A stretch of 64,000 bases of DNA from Nocardioides humilatus (GTDB lineage Bacteria > Actinomycetota > Actinomycetes > Propionibacteriales > Nocardioidaceae). The notes beneath the pieces were generated by a model. It searched no databases and had not been told where the DNA came from. It worked only from the letters and a program-made list of their open reading frames with translations. The position numbers were made by a program, and so were the translations under genes. This document shows positions 60,495-64,000 of this stretch, in pieces (position 1 is the stretch's first letter; each line of letters opens with the position of its first letter). The stretch spans positions 396,073 to 460,072 of the forward strand of contig NZ_VUJV01000006.1 of the NCBI RefSeq assembly GCF_008373755.1, read 5' to 3'.

Positions 60495-63038
60495 CTATTC
60501 CGAGGCGATCGCGTCCAGGACGTTCATCCGGGCGGCCCGGATCGACGGAAGTACGGCGGCGAGGACCCCGACGACGACGGCGATCACGAGGAACACCACC
60601 AGCTGGGTGATCGGCAGGGAGAGACTGCTGAGCTCGTCCTTGAGGGTCTCGCGCAGGGTGACTCCGATGACCAGCCCCAGCCCGAGGCCGAGCACGGCGC
60701 CGAGCAGCGCGATCGCGACGGACTCCAGCGTGATCATCCGGCGCAACCTGCGCCGGCTCATCCCGATGGCGCGGAGCAGCCCGACCTCACGAGTGCGCTC
60801 GATGACGCTGAGTCCGAGCGTGTTGACGATGCCGAAGACGGCGATCACGATCGCGAGCGCGAGCAGGCCGTAGATGATGTAGAGCAGCTGGTTGACCTGG
60901 TCGCTGATCGAGTCGCTGAAGCCCTGCTTGTCGTAGACGGCGACGATCGGTACCTCAGAGGCTGCGTCGTCGAGGTCGTCCTTGACCGTCTCGGCGTCGG
61001 CGCCGGCATCGGTCAGGATGCTGATGCTGGTGTCCTGGCGGGTTAGGCCGGCTTTCTCGATCTGGTCGAGCGGAATGCTGACCCACGCCGTCACCTCGGA
61101 CGGCTTGATGATGCCGACCACGGTCAGCTCGAGCTTCTTGCCGCCCGGGAAGGAGAGCTTGATCGGGTCGCCGAGCCCCACGTCGATGTGCTCGGCGTAG
61201 TCCTCGTTGACGAAGGCCTCCGCACCGTGGATGTCGACGGTGCCTTCCACGACGTCGAGGTCGTAGATCTTGTTGAACGCGGCGTCGTTGGCGGCGACGT
61301 ACTCGGTCTCGCCGTCGATCTTGGCCCCGACGTACTGCTGTCGGCTGAGCACGGACACGCCGTCGACCTTCTCGAGGTCGTCACCGACGCTCGTCGAGAA
61401 GGGCACGAAGTTGACGCTCTGGACCAGGTAGTCGGCGGTGAACTGCTCGTCGACGAGGTCGTCGATCGACTTGTTCATCGAAGCCGCGAGGACGCCGATC
61501 GTGGAGACGAGGGCGAGTCCGATCATGAGCGCCGACGCGGTCGCGCCGGTGCGGCGGGGGTCGCGCAGGGCGTTCTCGCCGGCGAGCCGGCCCGATGTGC
61601 CGAAGAGGCGCCCGAAGATCGCGCGGCAACCCACGAGCACGGGCTTGCCGATGATCGGGCTGATCACGGCGACGGTGATGATCCAGACCACCGCGCCGAC
61701 GCCCACCCAGAGCGGGTCGGGGCCCGGCGCGCCGAGCACGCCCCAGACCGCCAAGACGCCGCCGAAGACCAGGAGCGCGGTCCCGACGGACGCGCGGCGC
61801 CCCATCGAGGCGGGTGCGTGTGGGGCCTCGGCCCGCATCGCTGCCACGGGGGCCACGCGTCCCGCGCGCCGTGACGGCAGGTAGGCGGCGATCATCGTGA
61901 CGACGACGCCGACGAAGTAGCTGATCGCGACCGCGCGCACGGTCAGGTCGAGGGCGTTGCCCGCGATGTCGAGACCGATGGCTCGGAAGATAGCCGCCAG
62001 GCCTCGGGAGAGCAGCAAGCCCAGGCCGATGCCGATCGTCGAGGCGACGAAGGACAGCACCAGCGCTTCGAGCAGCACCGATCTCGTCACCTGCTCACGC
62101 GAGGCTCCGAGAGCGCGCACGAGTGCCAGCTCGCGTGACCGTTGCGCCACGAGGATCGAGAAGGTGTTGAGGATGATGAAGCCGCCGACGAGCACGGCGA
62201 TCGCGGCGAAGACGATCAGGAAGATCTTGATGATCCCCAAGAACTCGCCGATGGCCGCCTGGGACTCGTCGGCGACCTTGTCGCCGGTGACCGCTTCGAA
62301 GTCGTCCGGGATCACCGTGGCCGCCGCATCGGCGAGCTCGTCTTGGGAGACGCCGTCGGCCGCGGTGAGGCTCACCCGGTTGAAGACGTCCTGGCCGTCC
62401 AGGAACAGACGCTGGGCGCCTTCGGTCGAGAAGATCAGGAGCGTGGCTCCGGCTGTGCCGCCACCGTTGAACTCTGCGGTGCCGACCAGGGTGGCGGTCT
62501 GCTCGATCTCGCCGTAGGGGGCGAGCAGTTGGACCTCGTCGCCGAGCTTGTAGTCGCCGTTGTCCGCGGCCGCCTGGTCGAGCACGATCTCGTCGGTGGC
62601 CTCCGGCCAGCGTCCGCTGTCGAGCTCGAGGACGGAGTCGCCGTCCATGTTGGGGCCGTCGTGGTAGTTGAACGCGAGCGTCGGGGCCCCGGTGCCGCCC
62701 ACGAGCGTGCCGTCGGAGGCGAGCAGGCTCATGCCGAAGCCGGCCACGTCGCCGTCGGCGCGGGCGACCTCCGGCAGCGCCGCGAGGTCGGCGATGACCT
62801 CAGGGGTGACGACGTTCTTCGGGGTGCCCGAGTAGCCGGCGTCGAACTCGGCGAAGTCCTTGGCGCGGACGACGCCGTCAGGAGTGGTGCCGTTGATGAT
62901 GCCGTCGAAGGTCGTCTGGAGGCCGTTGCTGAAGACGAGCACGCCCGAGAGGAACGCCACGCCGAGCACGATCGAGAGCCCGCTCATGACGAGGCGCAGC
63001 TTGCGCGCAAGCAGGTTGCGCAGGGTCAGCTTGAACAT
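60495..63038 (-). CDS. FtsX-like (MacB-type) ABC transporter permease
   Basis: An 847-residue permease with the layout: N-terminal helix, large extracytoplasmic domain of about 230 residues, FtsX domain (three helices from FLGIIKIFLIVFAAIAVLVGG), two central helices, a second extracytoplasmic domain, and a C-terminal FtsX domain (LLYIIYGLLALAIVIAVFGIVNTL). VGLLRAIGMSRRRLRRMITLESV is the usual coupling loop, and ALVRALGASREQVTRSVLLEAL is its first copy. It starts 2 bases after the ATPase gene. Likely roles are lipoprotein, peptide or envelope-stress transport. Confidence 0.9.
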   Translation of the reverse strand: MFKLTLRNLLARKLRLVMSGLSIVLGVAFLSGVLVFSNGLQTTFDGIINGTTPDGVVRAKDFAEFDAGYSGTPKNVVTPEVIADLAALPEVARADGDVAGFGMSLLASDGTLVGGTGAPTLAFNYHDGPNMDGDSVLELDSGRWPEATDEIVLDQAAADNGDYKLGDEVQLLAPYGEIEQTATLVGTAEFNGGGTAGATLLIFSTEGAQRLFLDGQDVFNRVSLTAADGVSQDELADAAATVIPDDFEAVTGDKVADESQAAIGEFLGIIKIFLIVFAAIAVLVGGFIILNTFSILVAQRSRELALVRALGASREQVTRSVLLEALVLSFVASTIGIGLGLLLSRGLAAIFRAIGLDIAGNALDLTVRAVAISYFVGVVVTMIAAYLPSRRAGRVAPVAAMRAEAPHAPASMGRRASVGTALLVFGGVLAVWGVLGAPGPDPLWVGVGAVVWIITVAVISPIIGKPVLVGCRAIFGRLFGTSGRLAGENALRDPRRTGATASALMIGLALVSTIGVLAASMNKSIDDLVDEQFTADYLVQSVNFVPFSTSVGDDLEKVDGVSVLSRQQYVGAKIDGETEYVAANDAAFNKIYDLDVVEGTVDIHGAEAFVNEDYAEHIDVGLGDPIKLSFPGGKKLELTVVGIIKPSEVTAWVSIPLDQIEKAGLTRQDTSISILTDAGADAETVKDDLDDAASEVPIVAVYDKQGFSDSISDQVNQLLYIIYGLLALAIVIAVFGIVNTLGLSVIERTREVGLLRAIGMSRRRLRRMITLESVAIALLGAVLGLGLGLVIGVTLRETLKDELSSLSLPITQLVVFLVIAVVVGVLAAVLPSIRAARMNVLDAIASE

Positions 63039-63040
63039 CG

Positions 63041-63832
63041 TCAGGCGTTCCCCGCCGGAGTCGCACCGGCAGCCTGACGGGCCTGGAGCGCCGTCATGTG
63101 CTCGAGGATCTGCTCCCTGTCGGGGTTGGCGATCTCGTCGACGACCTGGCCGTCGGCGAGGAACACCACGCGATCGCAGTACGACGCCGCCACGGCGTCG
63201 TGCGTCACCATCACGACCGTCTGGGCGAACTCGTCGACGCTGCGCCGCAGGAAGCCGAGCACCTCGGCGCCGGACGTGCTGTCGAGGTTGCCCGTGGGCT
63301 CGTCAGCGAAGACGATCGACGGCTTGCTGACCAGCGCCCGGGCACACGCGACGCGCTGCTGCTGGCCACCCGACATCTCGCTGGGTCGGTGGCTGAGTCG
63401 GTCACGGAGCCCGACCGCGTCGATGACCGTGTCGAACCACGCCTGGTCGGGCTTGCGGCCGGCCAGGTTGAGGGGCAGCAGGATGTTCTCGCGGGCGGTC
63501 AGCGTGGGGATCAGGTTGAAGGCCTGGAACACGAAGCCGACCCGCTCGCGCCGAAGTGCGGTGAGCGCTTTGTCGTTGAGTCCCGCCAGCGACGTGCCGT
63601 CGACCTCGATGGCGCCCGACGTCGGGGTGTCGAGGGCCGCGAGGCAGTGCATCAAGGTCGACTTGCCGGAGCCCGACGGCCCCATGATCGCGGTGAACTG
63701 GCCGGCCTGGAGGTCGATGGTGACGCCGTCGAGCGCGTGCACCTCCGACTGGCCCGATCCGTAGACCTTGCGCAGGTCGACGGCGCGCGCGGCTGCTCGC
63801 GACGGCGTCGGCTGGGGGGAGTCGATCGTCAT
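63041..63832 (-). CDS. ABC transporter ATP-binding protein (LolD/MacB type)
   Basis: A 263-residue ATPase: Walker A GPSGSGKST, Q-loop VFQAFNLIPTLT, signature MSGGQQQRVACARAL, Walker B IVFADEPTGNLDS and VMVTHDAVAASYCDR. This is the class that pairs with FtsX/MacB permeases. ATG 63832 gives the usual short N-terminus; the longer frame to 63991 is Pro/Arg-rich and unlike the family. A CAGGGT hexamer 7 bases upstream is a possible leaderless -10. Confidence 0.9.
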   Translation of the reverse strand: MTIDSPQPTPSRAAARAVDLRKVYGSGQSEVHALDGVTIDLQAGQFTAIMGPSGSGKSTLMHCLAALDTPTSGAIEVDGTSLAGLNDKALTALRRERVGFVFQAFNLIPTLTARENILLPLNLAGRKPDQAWFDTVIDAVGLRDRLSHRPSEMSGGQQQRVACARALVSKPSIVFADEPTGNLDSTSGAEVLGFLRRSVDEFAQTVVMVTHDAVAASYCDRVVFLADGQVVDEIANPDREQILEHMTALQARQAAGATPAGNA

Positions 63833-63891
63833 GGGCACCACCCTGCCCGATCTGTGGTTGCGGGGCATCCGGAAATCCCCTGAGGGATCCC

Positions 63892-63928
63892 TTGGTTTCG
63901 GGGCTCGCTGCGCTCGCACCTCAACCAA
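63892..63928. repeat. Short palindromic intergenic repeat
   Basis: A 37-base imperfect inverted repeat lies in the 168-base gap at the right edge. The outer arms TTGGTT and AACCAA are perfect, and 12 of 18 symmetric pairs match overall, around CTCGCTGCGCTCG. It resembles a short palindrome I recall as dispersed in Nocardioides-type genomes, so it may be a mobile or recombination-related repeat. The rest of the gap to 64000 shows only small GC hairpins and no gene I can support. Confidence 0.5.
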
Positions 63929-64000
63929 CGGCGGGTCACCCTCGCCGCTGGTGGAGGTGGGGGGGGCGCCAGCGCCGGGCCTCGGAACCAACGGCCCATG

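Overview
The window is high-GC DNA, about 70 percent by eye, from an actinobacterium. The markers are WhiA, RbpA, an actinobacterial acVLRF1 protein, a SufR-led SUF operon, a mycothiol-type DinB-fold enzyme and steroid catabolism genes with KstR-type operators. A member of the Nocardioidaceae (Nocardioides or a relative) is my best guess from gene order and style; that is inference, because no rRNA or species marker is present. I see no tRNA, rRNA, CRISPR array, transposase, prophage or replication origin. No gene-free stretch exceeds 300 bases. The larger gaps (15172-15400, 32097-32332, 50723-50931 and 63833-64000) are described as features or findings.

Layout. (1) 1-15.2 kb, steroid and lipid catabolism. 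A divergent echA19/fadD19 pair shares one KstR-type box. A nitronate monooxygenase-family gene and a secreted LVIVD-type protein follow. On the other strand lie an acyl-CoA carboxylase subunit and a FadE26/FadE27-like dehydrogenase pair. The kshA - small Cys-rich protein - kshB operon has a second KstR-type box. A convergent operon carries a membrane protein, an SDR and an EthA-type Baeyer-Villiger monooxygenase, with a 29-bp palindrome upstream. Together these suit sterol side-chain beta-oxidation and ring 9-alpha-hydroxylation. (2) 15.4-22.5 kb: small membrane proteins, an MBL-fold hydrolase, a DinB-fold enzyme, uvrA, two tandem Rieske lipoproteins and a TTC38-like TPR protein. (3) 22.6-33 kb: uvrC-rapZ-yvcK-whiA, then gap-pgk-tpiA, then secG and rbpA, with a fibronectin-type surface protein gene inserted between tpiA and secG. 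(4) 33-40.7 kb: pgl-pgi-tal-tkt on the minus strand, without zwf and opcA, then ctaB and ctaA, which convert heme B to heme A. (5) 40.7-44.2 kb: an ABC-2 exporter and proteins of unknown function. (6) 44.2-50.7 kb: a complete SUF iron-sulfur operon, sufR-B-D-Rieske-C-S-U-T. (7) 50.7-64 kb: an inverted array of 22-bp repeats, a secreted protein, two tandem SRPBCC genes behind the best KstR-type box, acVLRF1, a lipoprotein, a GNAT enzyme, a drug-type ABC exporter, an APH-like protein, a zinc metallopeptidase, an ABC-F ATPase and a MacB/FtsX-type ABC system.

Two themes recur. Genes within operons very often overlap by 1 or 4 bases (ATGA, GTGA, TGATG), which suggests translational coupling. Many first genes have a TANNNT hexamer 6-7 bases before the start codon and no Shine-Dalgarno sequence, which suggests leaderless transcripts. 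The most interesting non-coding signals are the nine-unit 22-bp inverted array at 50731-50924, the three KstR-type boxes, the 29-bp palindrome at 15334-15362 and a SufR-type site at the sufR start.
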